From assembly GCA_021324615.1 (NCBI GenBank), contig JAJPIT010000110.1:1-64000 (forward strand): 64,000 nt of DNA, written 5' to 3'. The position numbers and the translations under genes were made by a program. Shown piece after piece: positions 18,818 to 27,431 of this stretch; position 1 is the stretch's first letter, and each line of letters starts with the position of its first letter. The stretch comes from Terriglobia bacterium (GTDB taxonomy: Bacteria; Acidobacteriota; Terriglobia; Bryobacterales; Bryobacteraceae). Below the pieces are notes generated by a model that worked only from the letters and a program-made list of their open reading frames with translations, did no database searches and had not been told where the DNA came from.

Positions 18818-19639
18818 CTATTTTATCCTGGCGACCCGCCCCTGGAGCGGGAATTTTTGGAATTGCAGCGCATCGTGGCCGGGGATCACCCGCTCGACGG
18901 AACCGGCCAGTTCGATCATGCGCTGCTGCGCTTTCAAATTATCGGGATAATCGGCGGGGCTGAAGGTCGCGCTCGGCTTGTGCTCGGCGAAATTGCGATA
19001 GAGATATACGTTATCGGAGGCAAGCACGTAATTCGGGTTGCCCTCCACGCGCAGATATTGCGAGGCAAACGTATGCCGCGCGCCGGTGTAGGCGCGGATG
19101 CCGGGAAAAATTTCGACATCGTCGCCATTCACGAAGCGCACGCGCCCGGCGAGGTTCAGCCGGACCAGTTCCGTCACATCATCGGCGTCGATTCCGCCCT
19201 TATGGCCGCCCGGCTGCCACGCCGGACCGGTGTAGTAGGCGTATTCGTCTTTCTGAATCCAAACCGTCGCCTTGGGAAACAGATCGATGCCGCCCATGTG
19301 ATCCCAATGCGCGTGGCTGATGACGATATCGGTGATGTCTTCCGGTTTGAGTCCGGCAAACAGGATCGCGTCCTGCGGCGGCATGTAATCCTTGATCGTC
19401 CATTGCTGGAACCAGCGGTCGCGATGGAAGCCGGTGTCGAAAAGAATATTGCGGCCGCCGCCGCGGATCAGCCAGATGGCGTAAACTGTGTCGATTTTTT
19501 CGTCCTTCGGCGCGCCGATGACAAGCTGGCCCAGCGAATCGCCGGGTCCGTTGGCGATGAGAATCGCTTGAATCGAGTATTCGGGCGGCGCCGCGACGCC
19601 CAGCGCGGCTAGGCCCAGGGCGAGCACGACGGTTTTCAA
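18818..19639 (-). CDS. Secreted metallo-beta-lactamase-fold hydrolase, N-acyl homoserine lactonase-like
   Basis: 273 residues with a short signal peptide (MKTVVLALGLAALGVAA). The metal motif HAHWDHMGG is complete. Further ligands are the His in GARHT, the Asp in VLASDNVY and the His in VIPGHD. The layout (WLIRGGGRNILFDTGFH before the motif) matches AHL lactonases of the AiiA/AttM group, but other MBL esterases share it. The start is TTG at 19639 with AAGGAGG 4-5 bases before it, overlapping the upstream gene's TGA. It converges on the broken dehydrogenase with one base between. Lactonase activity is inference. Confidence 0.8.
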   Translation of the reverse strand: MKTVVLALGLAALGVAAPPEYSIQAILIANGPGDSLGQLVIGAPKDEKIDTVYAIWLIRGGGRNILFDTGFHRDRWFQQWTIKDYMPPQDAILFAGLKPEDITDIVISHAHWDHMGGIDLFPKATVWIQKDEYAYYTGPAWQPGGHKGGIDADDVTELVRLNLAGRVRFVNGDDVEIFPGIRAYTGARHTFASQYLRVEGNPNYVLASDNVYLYRNFAEHKPSATFSPADYPDNLKAQQRMIELAGSVERVIPGHDALQFQKFPLQGRVARIK

Positions 19640-19884
19640 GCATCCTCCTTATGTTGCCGCGGGGAGTCGTCGCCGAGCCCCAGCGGGTGATCCGGAACCT
19701 TTTCGATCCACTCCGCCCGCCTCCTTGCCTGTCTTTGCAGCAGCCAGCGCAAAGCGAGCAGCAGCGCAATGAGGAACATCAGCATCGGCTGCACCCGCCG
19801 GCTGAAGGGACGAATCTCCTGCGCCAGGCCCAACGCCAGCACGATTCCAGCCAGAAGAATCGCGATGTTTTCCCGCAAATTCAC
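19636..19884 (-). CDS. Small two-helix membrane protein of unknown function
   Basis: About 82 residues from GTG 19884: an N-terminal ENIAILLAGIVLALGLA helix, a short loop with RPFSRRVQP, a second helix (MLMFLIALLLALRWLL) and a charged cytoplasmic tail. No family recognised. Its TGA overlaps the TTG start of the lactonase-like gene, which suggests coupling. No strong ribosome site precedes the GTG, so the start is uncertain. It is divergent from the small gene at 19922, with 37 bases between. Confidence 0.55.
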   Translation of the reverse strand: MNLRENIAILLAGIVLALGLAQEIRPFSRRVQPMLMFLIALLLALRWLLQRQARRRAEWIEKVPDHPLGLGDDSPRQHKEDA

Positions 19885-19921
19885 CGATTGTTTCCATTCT
19901 ACGTCTGCTATGATTTGGGCG

Positions 19922-20137
19922 ATGGCGAAGCAGACTGTGTCGTCGCTGCTGCTGGTGCTCGCAGCGGCCGCCGCCGTTTCGGCCGCCGCGACGCTGCTGC
20001 CGTTCGGACCTGCGCGCAACCCGGATCTGGGCTACGCGTCATGGTGTACGTTTGCGCCGGCCAGCACCGTGATTCTTCTTTTAGCGGCGGGCGTGCTGTG
20101 GGTGATCCGGCAGTACATTCGCACGCGCCTGAGCTAA
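19922..20137 (+). CDS. Small two-helix membrane protein of unknown function
   Basis: 71 residues: MAKQTVSSLLLVLAAAAAVS as a first helix, a polar loop (PFGPARNPDLGYASW) and a second helix ending IRQYIRTRLS. No family recognised. TGCTATGAT (an extended -10, TATGAT at 19909-19914) ends only 7 bases before the ATG, so the mRNA would be nearly leaderless. Its 3' end overlaps the convergent GDPD-like gene by 57 bases. Confidence 0.55.
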   Translation: MAKQTVSSLLLVLAAAAAVSAAATLLPFGPARNPDLGYASWCTFAPASTVILLLAAGVLWVIRQYIRTRLS

Positions 20138-21091
20138 AAATCGCGCCAGATCCTCATATTGATCCGTCGCGATGAAGTTCACGCCGGCGTCGTAGGCCGC
20201 TTTCCAGCGCCGCTGCACTCTTGCCAGAGAGCCGAAGTTATAGTTCGCGTCCCAGCCGCGGTCTTCGGCGGCGGTGAAGCCGTCCAGAGTATAGAAGCGA
20301 ATCCAATAGCCGAGCTCATGCGCTCGATTGACCAGAGCGCGCAGCCGCCGGTCGCTCGCCTCGGTCCATTCGCCCGCCCTGGTTTGCCCGCCTTCCTCCA
20401 CTTCGTGCCAGGAGTTGTTCCACCACCGCCGGTAATTGGTCGGCCTTTCCCGCAGGAGCTGATCGGGAGGGAGCGTCGCCATCAGGTGCTCGCGTTCGGC
20501 CGCCGATTTGCCCGCAAAGGACGCGCTGTGCGCCGAGCCAAACACGCGCAGCCGCGCGCCGTTCGGCAGATCGCGAAAGAAAATTTCTTCCTGTTCATCC
20601 GCGTCCTCGGTGATCACCAAAAGCGGCTTGGGATCAAAGGGCGCGAGCTGATGCGGATCCGCGGTCCGCGCCGCGGTGGTGATCCAGGATTCGTATTCGC
20701 CGAGCAGATCCCAAACCGCCCGCAAGGTTTGCCGGTCGAGCGTCTTGAAATCGAAGTGCAACACGATCAGCGGCCAGGACTGGCGCCGATTCTCCTTGAG
20801 CGCTCTTTCGACAATCGGCTGCACGCGTTCAAAAAAATATTCGCGCAGCGAAGGCTCGCCGCCAGTGGTCTTGGCGGTATGGGACACCACCGGGCGGCCG
20901 TCCGCCCACGCGATATCCTGCTCGATCGAGACCGGAAATCCCGCGCTCAGCGCGCGCTCAATGCGATCGCTCCAGCGGCCTTCGTAGGGATAGCAATTAT
21001 GCGCGTCGACCATCGGACGCCCGCGGTTGAGAAAATCGAGCTGCTGGCCGAAGCAGCCGAGCACGCAGGCGAACAGCGCGGCGAAGCGCAT
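20081..21091 (-). CDS. Secreted PI-PLC/GDPD-like phosphodiesterase fold protein
   Basis: 336 residues with a short signal peptide (MRFAALFACVLGCFG). The TIM-barrel phosphodiesterase signature appears as VDAHNCYPYEG, then VSIEQDIAWADGRPVVSH, which supplies His, Glu-x-Asp and the second His of GDPD-like enzymes. The C-terminus has YWIRFYTLDG and GVNFIATDQYEDLARFL, again as in this superfamily. The substrate is unknown; glycerophosphodiesters or phosphoinositides are family options. GATAAT (21098-21103) lies 6 bases before the ATG, implying a leaderless message. Confidence 0.7.
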   Translation of the reverse strand: MRFAALFACVLGCFGQQLDFLNRGRPMVDAHNCYPYEGRWSDRIERALSAGFPVSIEQDIAWADGRPVVSHTAKTTGGEPSLREYFFERVQPIVERALKENRRQSWPLIVLHFDFKTLDRQTLRAVWDLLGEYESWITTAARTADPHQLAPFDPKPLLVITEDADEQEEIFFRDLPNGARLRVFGSAHSASFAGKSAAEREHLMATLPPDQLLRERPTNYRRWWNNSWHEVEEGGQTRAGEWTEASDRRLRALVNRAHELGYWIRFYTLDGFTAAEDRGWDANYNFGSLARVQRRWKAAYDAGVNFIATDQYEDLARFLAQARANVLPDHPQHARR

Positions 21092-21122
21092 CCCGCAATT
21101 ATCGCATCGCGCGGCGGCGGCC

Positions 21123-21773
21123 TTAGGCGTGCGCCGGGCGGGCGGCGGGCGCGGGAATCGTGATGATGAACCGGGCGCCGCCTTCGGGCCGGTTCAAGGC
21201 GCGCACCAGCCCGTCTTCCTGCCGTACGATGCTCTCGACGATGTGCAGCCCCAGGCCGGAACCCCGCGTGGAAACGTGAGGCTTGAAGATATCCGGCAGG
21301 ATCTCCGGGGCGATCCCCGGACCGTCGTCCTCGACGATGATCTCGATTTCCGTTCCGCGCCGCCACGCGCGAACGCGGATGGTCCCGCCCTGCGGCATGG
21401 CGCGGCCGGCGTTGGAGAAGAGATTGATCAGCACGCGCTCCCAGCCCCAGATGCTGCGCAGCTCGATTCCCGGGTCGATCTCGGTGGCGAAGGAAATTTT
21501 CGGACCGCGCCCGGCGATGAGCGAATCCTGGACAAAGGAGATGGCGTTACCGAGCACGGTTTCCAGCGGCGCCGAAACGGGATCGGTGCGCTGGATGCTC
21601 GCGGTGAGATTTTTTCCGCGCTCGACGCTGCGGACGATGGCCGCCGAGAGCGCCGCCCAGCGGGGGTCCGTCGAAAGCAGATCCGCCGCCTCCACCAGCG
21701 TCTGAAAAACATTATTGAGATCGTGTATCAGACAAGGCAGAGTCAGATCCGAATGTGGCGTATCCTCTGTCAC
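21123..21773 (-). CDS. Soluble sensor-less histidine kinase
   Basis: 216 residues. The N-terminal helix carries the candidate phosphorylated His17 in LIHDLNNVFQTL. The GHKL ATPase follows with the N box LINLFSNAGRAM, G1 VEDDGPGIAPE and G2 RGSGLGLHIVE. No membrane helix or sensor domain precedes it. The GTG start overlaps the aroA stop (GTGA), so its expression follows aroA, an odd pairing. No response regulator lies beside it; the nearest is at 15.8 kb. The partner is unknown. Confidence 0.85.
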   Translation of the reverse strand: MTEDTPHSDLTLPCLIHDLNNVFQTLVEAADLLSTDPRWAALSAAIVRSVERGKNLTASIQRTDPVSAPLETVLGNAISFVQDSLIAGRGPKISFATEIDPGIELRSIWGWERVLINLFSNAGRAMPQGGTIRVRAWRRGTEIEIIVEDDGPGIAPEILPDIFKPHVSTRGSGLGLHIVESIVRQEDGLVRALNRPEGGARFIITIPAPAARPAHA

Positions 21774-23038
21774 CGGCTGATGTGTCGCAGTGTACTAAAA
21801 AATTCGGGAAAAGAAACGGCGGCCGCCTCCGAGCCGTGAATGATGGAGGGCGCCTCGGCGGCGAGCGCGGCGATCGAGAAGGCCATGGCGATGCGGTGAT
21901 CGCCCTCCGGATCGATCTCGGCGGCGTGAAAGCGCTGCTTGCCCGGCACGGTGAAGCCGTCGGGCGCCGCTTCCAGCCGGACTCCCATGCGGCCCAGATT
22001 CTTTTCCAGGGCCGCGATGCGGTCGGTTTCCTTCACACGCAGCTCGGCCGCGTCGCGGACGATCAAGCCGTGTTCGCTCGCCGCGCCCAGGATGGCCAGC
22101 ACGGGAATTTCATCGATCAGGGCCGCGGTCATCGCGCCCTCGATGACGCCGCCGGAGATTTTCGAGGAGCGCACGCGCAGGTCGCCGATCAACTCGCCGC
22201 CGGTCTGCCGTACCTCCACGACCTTGATCGAGGCGCCCATCGAGGCCAGAAAATCGAGCAGCGCCGAGCGCGTCGGATTCAGGCCCACGGCGTGAATCAG
22301 CAGATCCGATTCCGGAAGCAGCAGCGCGGCGACCAGGAAAAACGCGGCCGAACTGAGGTCGCCGGGAATGATCTGGCTCCGGCCGCGGAGCCGCGCGCCC
22401 GCGCGGAGAGTGATCACGCCGCGCACGCTTTCAATATCAGCCCCGAACTCGCGCAGCGCGATTTCGGTGTGATCCCGCGTGCGCACCGGCTCGCGGACGA
22501 TGGTGTCGCCCTTGGCGAACAGGCCGGCAAACAGCACGCAGCTCTTCACCTGCGCGCTGGCCACCGGCAGCGTGTAATCGATCCCTTGCAGCGCGCGGCC
22601 GTGGATGGTTAGCGGCGGAAATTTTCCGTCGCGCGCTTCAATCCAGGCGCCCATCTGCGACAGGGGCGCGATGATGCGCAGCATCGGCCGGCGCGAAAGC
22701 GATTCATCACCGCCGATATGGGAGGTGAACGGCTGCGCGGCCAGAATGCCGCTCAACATCCGGATCGTCGAGCCGGAATTTCCGGCATCCAGGCGCGGCG
22801 GCTCGCGCAATTCGCCGCCCTCAATGACGATCTTGCCGTCCCGCCGCTCGATCTTGACACCCAGCGCCGACAGACAGGCGAGCGTGGACTGGCAATCGGC
22901 CCCGGTCGCATAGTTCTCCAGTATGGTGGCGCCCTCGGCGATCGCGCCCAGCATGGCGTAGCGGTGCGAAATCGACTTGTCGCCGGGCGGAGTCACCACC
23001 CCCTCGACGCCGCGCGCCGGGGAAATTTTTTCTGGCAT
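21770..23038 (-). CDS. aroA: 3-phosphoshikimate 1-carboxyvinyltransferase (EPSP synthase)
   Basis: 422-residue shikimate-pathway enzyme that joins shikimate-3-phosphate and phosphoenolpyruvate. Visible motifs: PGDKSISHRY, LDAGNSGSTIRML, DYTLPVASAQVKS, the catalytic region LRVKETDRI and DPEGDHRIAMAF. The GNSGSTIR loop resembles the Bacillus-type subgroup more than the enterobacterial LFGNAGTAMR; glyphosate behaviour cannot be judged from that. Length is normal. It is divergent from the small zinc-finger gene (77 bases between) and overlaps the histidine kinase start by 4 bases. Confidence 0.96.
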   Translation of the reverse strand: MPEKISPARGVEGVVTPPGDKSISHRYAMLGAIAEGATILENYATGADCQSTLACLSALGVKIERRDGKIVIEGGELREPPRLDAGNSGSTIRMLSGILAAQPFTSHIGGDESLSRRPMLRIIAPLSQMGAWIEARDGKFPPLTIHGRALQGIDYTLPVASAQVKSCVLFAGLFAKGDTIVREPVRTRDHTEIALREFGADIESVRGVITLRAGARLRGRSQIIPGDLSSAAFFLVAALLLPESDLLIHAVGLNPTRSALLDFLASMGASIKVVEVRQTGGELIGDLRVRSSKISGGVIEGAMTAALIDEIPVLAILGAASEHGLIVRDAAELRVKETDRIAALEKNLGRMGVRLEAAPDGFTVPGKQRFHAAEIDPEGDHRIAMAFSIAALAAEAPSIIHGSEAAAVSFPEFFSTLRHISR

Positions 23039-23115
23039 GAAGTATCAGTTTAGTGCAGTCCGCGGTTCCGATTCGGGATTTTTCTTTGGCACTTGACGTG
23101 CACCAACTCACCGCG

Positions 23116-23307
23116 ATGACTATTTCGGCACACCTTTCGGCACACCTGAATGAGGAAACCCTGGGACTTTACCTGCTCGGCGACCTTTCCGTCAACGGAG
23201 CCCTGGCGGTCGACGAGCACCTGGCGTGGTGCGGCCGCTGCAACCGCAAACTGCCCCGCGTCAAAGAGGTTTTGGATGCGCTGCGGCCTGCCGCTAGCCG
23301 GCGATGA
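23116..23307 (+). CDS. Small zinc-finger (anti-sigma ZAS-like) protein
   Basis: 63 residues. The segment VDEHLAWCGRCNRKL gives the H-x3-C-x2-C pattern of anti-sigma zinc-binding domains (zf-HC2), preceded by NEETLGLYLLGDLS, as in many ZAS proteins. There is no membrane helix or periplasmic domain, so it would be a soluble version. No ECF sigma gene is adjacent. I chose ATG 23116; a GTG at 23053 in the same frame would add 21 residues. Its end overlaps the convergent glycosyltransferase by 14 bases. Confidence 0.65.
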   Translation: MTISAHLSAHLNEETLGLYLLGDLSVNGALAVDEHLAWCGRCNRKLPRVKEVLDALRPAASRR

Positions 23308-24241
23308 CCGCCGTGCGTATCAGCCTTCCAAGGATCCCGCCAAAGGGTGTGGCAAAAATCAGCGACGGCCAGAAATAAGGCAGGCGGAAATCGCGGTGCG
23401 AGCGGAAGCGGCGGCGGAGCTCCCGCGCTTCGCGCCAGCGGCCCCATACGCTCCAAACACAGGCCGTTTTAAAGGCCCGGATGCTTAAAAATGCGGCGAG
23501 CAGCGGCCGCAGCTCGGCAGGACAGTCCGCCTCGATCGCCGAGGGGTCCTTTAAAAATGGCTCCAGCGGATGCGGACCCAGGCGCCGGTGGCTCAGCGCG
23601 GAGCTTTCCGCGTGCAGGATCATTCCCGGCCGGAGATCAATCCCAACCGGATGCCGCAGCAACAGCTTGAGCCAGAGCGCCGCGTCTTCGGCGTACATGC
23701 AACGATCTTCGATGAATCCGCCGCAGCGGCGCACCAACTCCGTGCGGCTCAGGGTGCTGCACGGCGTCATAAACGCGACGGCGTGCAGAAGAATTTCGGG
23801 CGGCGTGGCCGGGCTGAGGCAAAATGTTCCCTCCGTCAACCTGCGCTGCCGCCACATTTTTTCCGTCGATACACGGCCGGGATCGCGCAGATAGCCGCAA
23901 ACCCAGGCGGCTTCTTCGCTATGACGCAGCCGTTTGACGCCGCGCTCAAGATAATCGGGCAGCCATTCGTCATCTGCATCGAGGAACGCGATCAGGCCGC
24001 CGCGGGCGGCTTCGACGCCGCGATTGCGAGCCGCGCCTGGACCGCTGTTGGCCTGCCGGATCAGGCGGAACCGCGGGTCGGGATAGCGCTCCGCGGTGCA
24101 GGGGCCGTCATCGGTCGAGCCATCATCGACCACCAGGACTTCAAAGTCGCGAAAACTCTGGTTGGCGATCGAATCGAGCGCCCTTTTTACGTATGGTCCC
24201 TTGTTGAAGAGCGGGACAACGACGGTGACGGCGGGGTCCAT
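23294..24241 (-). CDS. Family 2 glycosyltransferase
   Basis: 315 residues. GT-A fold: VTVVVPLFNKGPYVKRALDS at the start, LVVDDGSTDD, GPGAARNRGVEAA and the DADDEW metal motif. The C-terminal region has a WLKLLLRHP segment and hydrophobic helices near the end. I start it at ATG 24241 because homology begins there; the frame stays open far upstream, but only as the shadow of the neighbour. It is divergent from the GT4 gene with 51 bases between. The donor and acceptor are unknown; the neighbours suggest surface glycan synthesis. Confidence 0.9.
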   Translation of the reverse strand: MDPAVTVVVPLFNKGPYVKRALDSIANQSFRDFEVLVVDDGSTDDGPCTAERYPDPRFRLIRQANSGPGAARNRGVEAARGGLIAFLDADDEWLPDYLERGVKRLRHSEEAAWVCGYLRDPGRVSTEKMWRQRRLTEGTFCLSPATPPEILLHAVAFMTPCSTLSRTELVRRCGGFIEDRCMYAEDAALWLKLLLRHPVGIDLRPGMILHAESSALSHRRLGPHPLEPFLKDPSAIEADCPAELRPLLAAFLSIRAFKTACVWSVWGRWREARELRRRFRSHRDFRLPYFWPSLIFATPFGGILGRLIRTAVIAG

Positions 24242-24277
24242 TGGAGAACAGCCGAATTCTACAATCGGCCGAAACGC

Positions 24278-24283
24278 TATAAT
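24278..24283 (+). promoter_or_regulatory. TATAAT -10 element giving a leaderless GT4 message
   Basis: Perfect TATAAT ends 9 bases before the ATG at 24293, which would put the transcription start within about 3 bases of the start codon. No Shine-Dalgarno sequence fits. No good -35 is seen 17 bases upstream. Confidence 0.55.
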
Positions 24284-24292
24284 ACCGACTCC

Positions 24293-25417
24293 ATGGCCGA
24301 TATCCGCGTCGCCGCCGTCATGGAGGCCACCACTGTAACCGGGCCGGCGAAAAACCTGCTTCGCTTCTGCTCGCTCGCGCGCGAGCATCCTTCGCGCCCT
24401 GAAATTTCGGTGGTCACCTTCGTGCGGGGGGCGGAATCGAACGCATTTACGAAAGCGGCGGGCGCGGCGGGAATCAAAGTTTTCACCATCCCCGAGCGAT
24501 CGCCAGTGGACGCGCTGATTTCGGGCCGCTTCGCCCGTCTGCTCGGCGAACTGTCCCCCGGCATCGTTCAAACCCACGGGTCGAAAGCTCACTTTTTCAC
24601 CCGGATGGCGCGGCCGGGCGGCGTCAAATGGCTGGCCTATCACCACGGCTACACCGCCGAGGACTTGAAGATGAAGATGTACAACCGCCTTGGATTCTGG
24701 TCCATGAAAGCGGCCGACCGGATCGTTACGGTGTGCCGGCCGTTTGCGCGGCATCTTGAGGCCGGCGGAATCGACCCGGCGCGGATCCGCGTTGTGCCGA
24801 ACGCCATCGATCCGGCGGCCGAGCACGCGGCGGCGGCGAGCGCGCCGGCCCGAATCGAGGCGGGCATTCCCCCGGGCGCAAAGTGCATTCTGGCCGTCGG
24901 GCGGCTGTCGCCGGAAAAGGGCCACCGCGATCTCATCGAAGCGATGGCGCTTCTGCGGCGCCGGGGCATCGGCGATTTTCGAGCCTTGATCCTGGGCGAC
25001 GGCCCGGAAAGGAAACGGCTGCTCCGGCAGATTGAAACCCGCGGCTTATCCGGGATTGTTCTGTTGTCCGGCCACCAGGCGAATCCCCTGCCTTACTATC
25101 GCCTGGCGGACGTCTTTGTGCTTCCCTCGCACAGCGAAGGCTCGCCCAACGTGCTACTGGAAGCGATGGCCGCCGGCGTTCCGATCGTCGCCTGCGCGGT
25201 GGGAGGAGTTCCCGAATCGGTGCGGCATGAAGAAAGCGCTCTGCTGGTCCCGCCCGGATCGCCGGAGGAGCTGGCCGGGGCGGTCGAGCGGGTGCTCCGG
25301 GACGCTCCGCTGGCCGCGCGCCTGGGACGGGCCGCGCTCGAGCGCGCCGAAAGCTCCCATTCTCCGGCTGTCTATTGCACTTCGTTACTGGAGATCTATT
25401 CCGAATTGTTAGGGTGA
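24293..25417 (+). CDS. Family 4 glycosyltransferase
   Basis: 374 residues, GT-B fold. The N-terminal domain has TVTGPAKNLLRF and VQTHGSKAHFF. The C-terminal nucleotide-sugar domain shows VPNAIDP, LAVGRLSPEKGHRDLIEAM, LILGDGPERKRL and the EX7E region SEGSPNVLLEAMAAGVP. Likely transfers a sugar onto a lipid-linked or secreted glycan. The frame is open well upstream, but the real start is ATG 24293, set by the -10 element and by homology. FkbH starts 32 bases downstream, so this gene leads the next operon or stands just before it. Confidence 0.92.
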   Translation: MADIRVAAVMEATTVTGPAKNLLRFCSLAREHPSRPEISVVTFVRGAESNAFTKAAGAAGIKVFTIPERSPVDALISGRFARLLGELSPGIVQTHGSKAHFFTRMARPGGVKWLAYHHGYTAEDLKMKMYNRLGFWSMKAADRIVTVCRPFARHLEAGGIDPARIRVVPNAIDPAAEHAAAASAPARIEAGIPPGAKCILAVGRLSPEKGHRDLIEAMALLRRRGIGDFRALILGDGPERKRLLRQIETRGLSGIVLLSGHQANPLPYYRLADVFVLPSHSEGSPNVLLEAMAAGVPIVACAVGGVPESVRHEESALLVPPGSPEELAGAVERVLRDAPLAARLGRAALERAESSHSPAVYCTSLLEIYSELLG

Positions 25418-25422
25418 GTTGT

Positions 25423-25428
25423 TATAAT
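25423..25428 (+). promoter_or_regulatory. TATAAT -10 element upstream of fkbH
   Basis: TATAAT lies 21 bases before the ATG at 25450, just after the GT4 stop codon. It would give a short leader of about 15 bases. It suggests the FkbH-ACP genes can be transcribed on their own. Confidence 0.45.
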
Positions 25429-25449
25429 CGGTAACGTTCAAAACACGGG

Positions 25450-27180
25450 ATGATGACTTTAACCGAAGCCCTGCGGGAGAGGAAACGGGCGCCCGTAGAT
25501 GCCGAGCCTTTTCGAGTCATTCTCGCTTGCGGCTTCACTCCCCTGCATTTGAGCACTTTCCTGGCGGCGCATCTGCAACGGCGGCTGCCATCGAGGCCGG
25601 TGGAGGTCACCTGCGGCTTATATGGCGATCTCCCGGGCACGCTGCGCGAAAGCGCCGCGAAGAATCCGGGCGCGGTGGCGGTCGCGCTGGAGTGGGCCGA
25701 TCTGGATCCGCGCTTGGGTTACCGCAATCTGGGCGGGTGGGGTCCGGCGGAGCAGGACGATATTGTCCGGCAAGTCGAATCCCGACTCGGATCGCTGCGC
25801 CGTGTGATCGAAGAAGTTGCTGATGCGGTTCCAGTGGCGGCCGCGTTTCCGAGCCTGCCTCTGCCGCCGGTTTTTCACACCGGATCGCGGCAGGCGGGCC
25901 GCGCCCAGGCGCGCTTGAACGCACTGGCGCAGCAGGCCGCCTGCGAGCTTTCCGCGCACGCCTCGATTTCCATCGCCAGCGCGCAGCATCTCGATCTGGT
26001 TTCCCCGCCCGCAGAGCGTTACGACCTTCAATCGGACCTGTTTACCGGATTCCCTTATAAACGGGCGCACGCTTCGGCTCTCGGCGAGGCGCTGGCGAAC
26101 CTGATCGCGCCGGCGCCGCCCAAAAAAGGGCTGATCACCGATCTCGACGATACGCTGTGGAGCGGGATCGTCGGCGAGGCAGGGCCGGAAGGGGTGCATT
26201 GGGATCTGGAACATCACGCCCAGATCCACGGTTTATATCAGCAGACGCTGCGCGCGCTCGCCGACGAAGGCGTTTTGATCGCGGTCGCCAGCAAGAACGA
26301 CGCCGCGGTGGTGCAGCGGGCGCTGGCCCGCCCGGACATGATCCTTTCTCCGGAGAAAATTTTCCCGCTCGAAGTGCATTGGCAGGCCAAGTCCGGATCG
26401 GTGGCGCGAATTCTCAAAGCCTGGAATATCGGCGCGGGCGATGTGGTGTTTGTCGACGACAGCCCGCTTGAGCTGGCCGAGGTGGAACGGGCCTTTCCCG
26501 GAATCCACTGCCTGCGCTTCCGCCCGGGCGATTATGCGTCGGCCGAAGCTTTTCTTACCGGCCTGCGCGACCTGTTCGCGCGAAAGCGCATTTCCGACGA
26601 AGACGCGTTGCGCCGGGAAAGCCTGCGTTCGGCCTCCGAATTTCAATCGCGAATGGCGCAGCAGGACGCCCCGGAAGAGTTTTTGCGGGAGCTGAACGGC
26701 TCCATCGCGGTGAACGCGCAAGCCGCCGGAGATCCGCGGTCGCTGGAGCTGGTCAATAAAACCAATCAGTTCAATTTAAATGGCCGGCGATTCGATGCGG
26801 CCGAATGGCGGGCGCTGGCGGCGTCGCCGGGCGCTTTTGTCTGGAACGCCGCGTATCAGGACAAGTTCGGTTCGCTGGGCAAGATCGCCGTGCTGGCGGG
26901 GAAGGTCCGGGAAGGCAAGGTCCTGCTGGAAAGCTGGGTGATGAGCTGCCGCGCCTTTGCCCGCGGAATCGAAAATCACTGCCTGGCGCTGTTGTACGAA
27001 CGGACCGGCGCCGAAGAGATCATTTTCTGTTTCCGCGCCACGGACCGCAACGGGCCGCTTCAGGATTTTCTGGCGCGGCTGCTCGGCCGCGCGCCGGAAG
27101 CAGGGGCGCGGCTGGAGCGGCGCGAGTTCGAACTGCGCGATTTGCCTCTTTATCACCAAGTCCAGTGGAGGGAATCATGA
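25450..27180 (+). CDS. fkbH: FkbH-like HAD-IIIC protein (acyl loading onto ACP)
   Basis: 576 residues. The central HAD domain has ITDLDDTLWSGIVGE (from about residue 229), AVASKNDAAVV, and DVVFVDDSPLELAEV. The C-terminal domain has LVNKTNQFNLNGRR and the acyltransferase-like SWVMSCRAFARGIE. FkbH proteins such as OzmB take 1,3-bisphosphoglycerate and load a glyceryl unit onto an acyl carrier protein. The N-terminal 200 residues match the usual FkbH N-terminal domain. Its TGA overlaps the ACP gene's ATG, which strongly supports this partnership. The final product here is unknown. Confidence 0.92.
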   Translation: MMTLTEALRERKRAPVDAEPFRVILACGFTPLHLSTFLAAHLQRRLPSRPVEVTCGLYGDLPGTLRESAAKNPGAVAVALEWADLDPRLGYRNLGGWGPAEQDDIVRQVESRLGSLRRVIEEVADAVPVAAAFPSLPLPPVFHTGSRQAGRAQARLNALAQQAACELSAHASISIASAQHLDLVSPPAERYDLQSDLFTGFPYKRAHASALGEALANLIAPAPPKKGLITDLDDTLWSGIVGEAGPEGVHWDLEHHAQIHGLYQQTLRALADEGVLIAVASKNDAAVVQRALARPDMILSPEKIFPLEVHWQAKSGSVARILKAWNIGAGDVVFVDDSPLELAEVERAFPGIHCLRFRPGDYASAEAFLTGLRDLFARKRISDEDALRRESLRSASEFQSRMAQQDAPEEFLRELNGSIAVNAQAAGDPRSLELVNKTNQFNLNGRRFDAAEWRALAASPGAFVWNAAYQDKFGSLGKIAVLAGKVREGKVLLESWVMSCRAFARGIENHCLALLYERTGAEEIIFCFRATDRNGPLQDFLARLLGRAPEAGARLERREFELRDLPLYHQVQWRES

Positions 27181-27431
27181 ACGACATCCGGGCGCGATTG
27201 ACCACCTGTTTCGCCACGGTATTTCCGGCGCTGGAGGCCGCCGAGATTCCCGCGGCGACGCAAAAGACGGTAGCCGCATGGGATTCGGTGGCCGCCATCA
27301 CGCTGCTGAACGTGATCGAAGAGGAGTTCAACACGCAGATCGATTTCGAAGCGCTGGCCGATCTGGATTCCTTCGACGCAATCGCCGCGTATCTAAGCGA
27401 CCGGGTGGCGGCGGGCAATTCGGGCGCCTGA
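27177..27431 (+). CDS. Acyl carrier protein partner of FkbH
   Basis: 84 residues. The phosphopantetheine site is Ser37 in AAWDSVAAITLLNVIEEEF, in the usual D-S-V/L context, and the second half has the expected helix (FDAIAAYLSDRV). It starts at an ATG overlapping the fkbH stop (ATGA), and its own stop overlaps the next gene's ATG (TGATG). It probably carries the glyceryl or similar three-carbon unit made by FkbH. It is not the housekeeping fatty-acid ACP, whose core is DSLDTVE. Confidence 0.9.
   Translation: MNDIRARLTTCFATVFPALEAAEIPAATQKTVAAWDSVAAITLLNVIEEEFNTQIDFEALADLDSFDAIAAYLSDRVAAGNSGA

Noticed and set aside
24242-24925. Upstream extension of the GT2 gene into the GT4 gene
   Set aside because: Homology begins at ATG 24241, and the extension has shadow-type composition.
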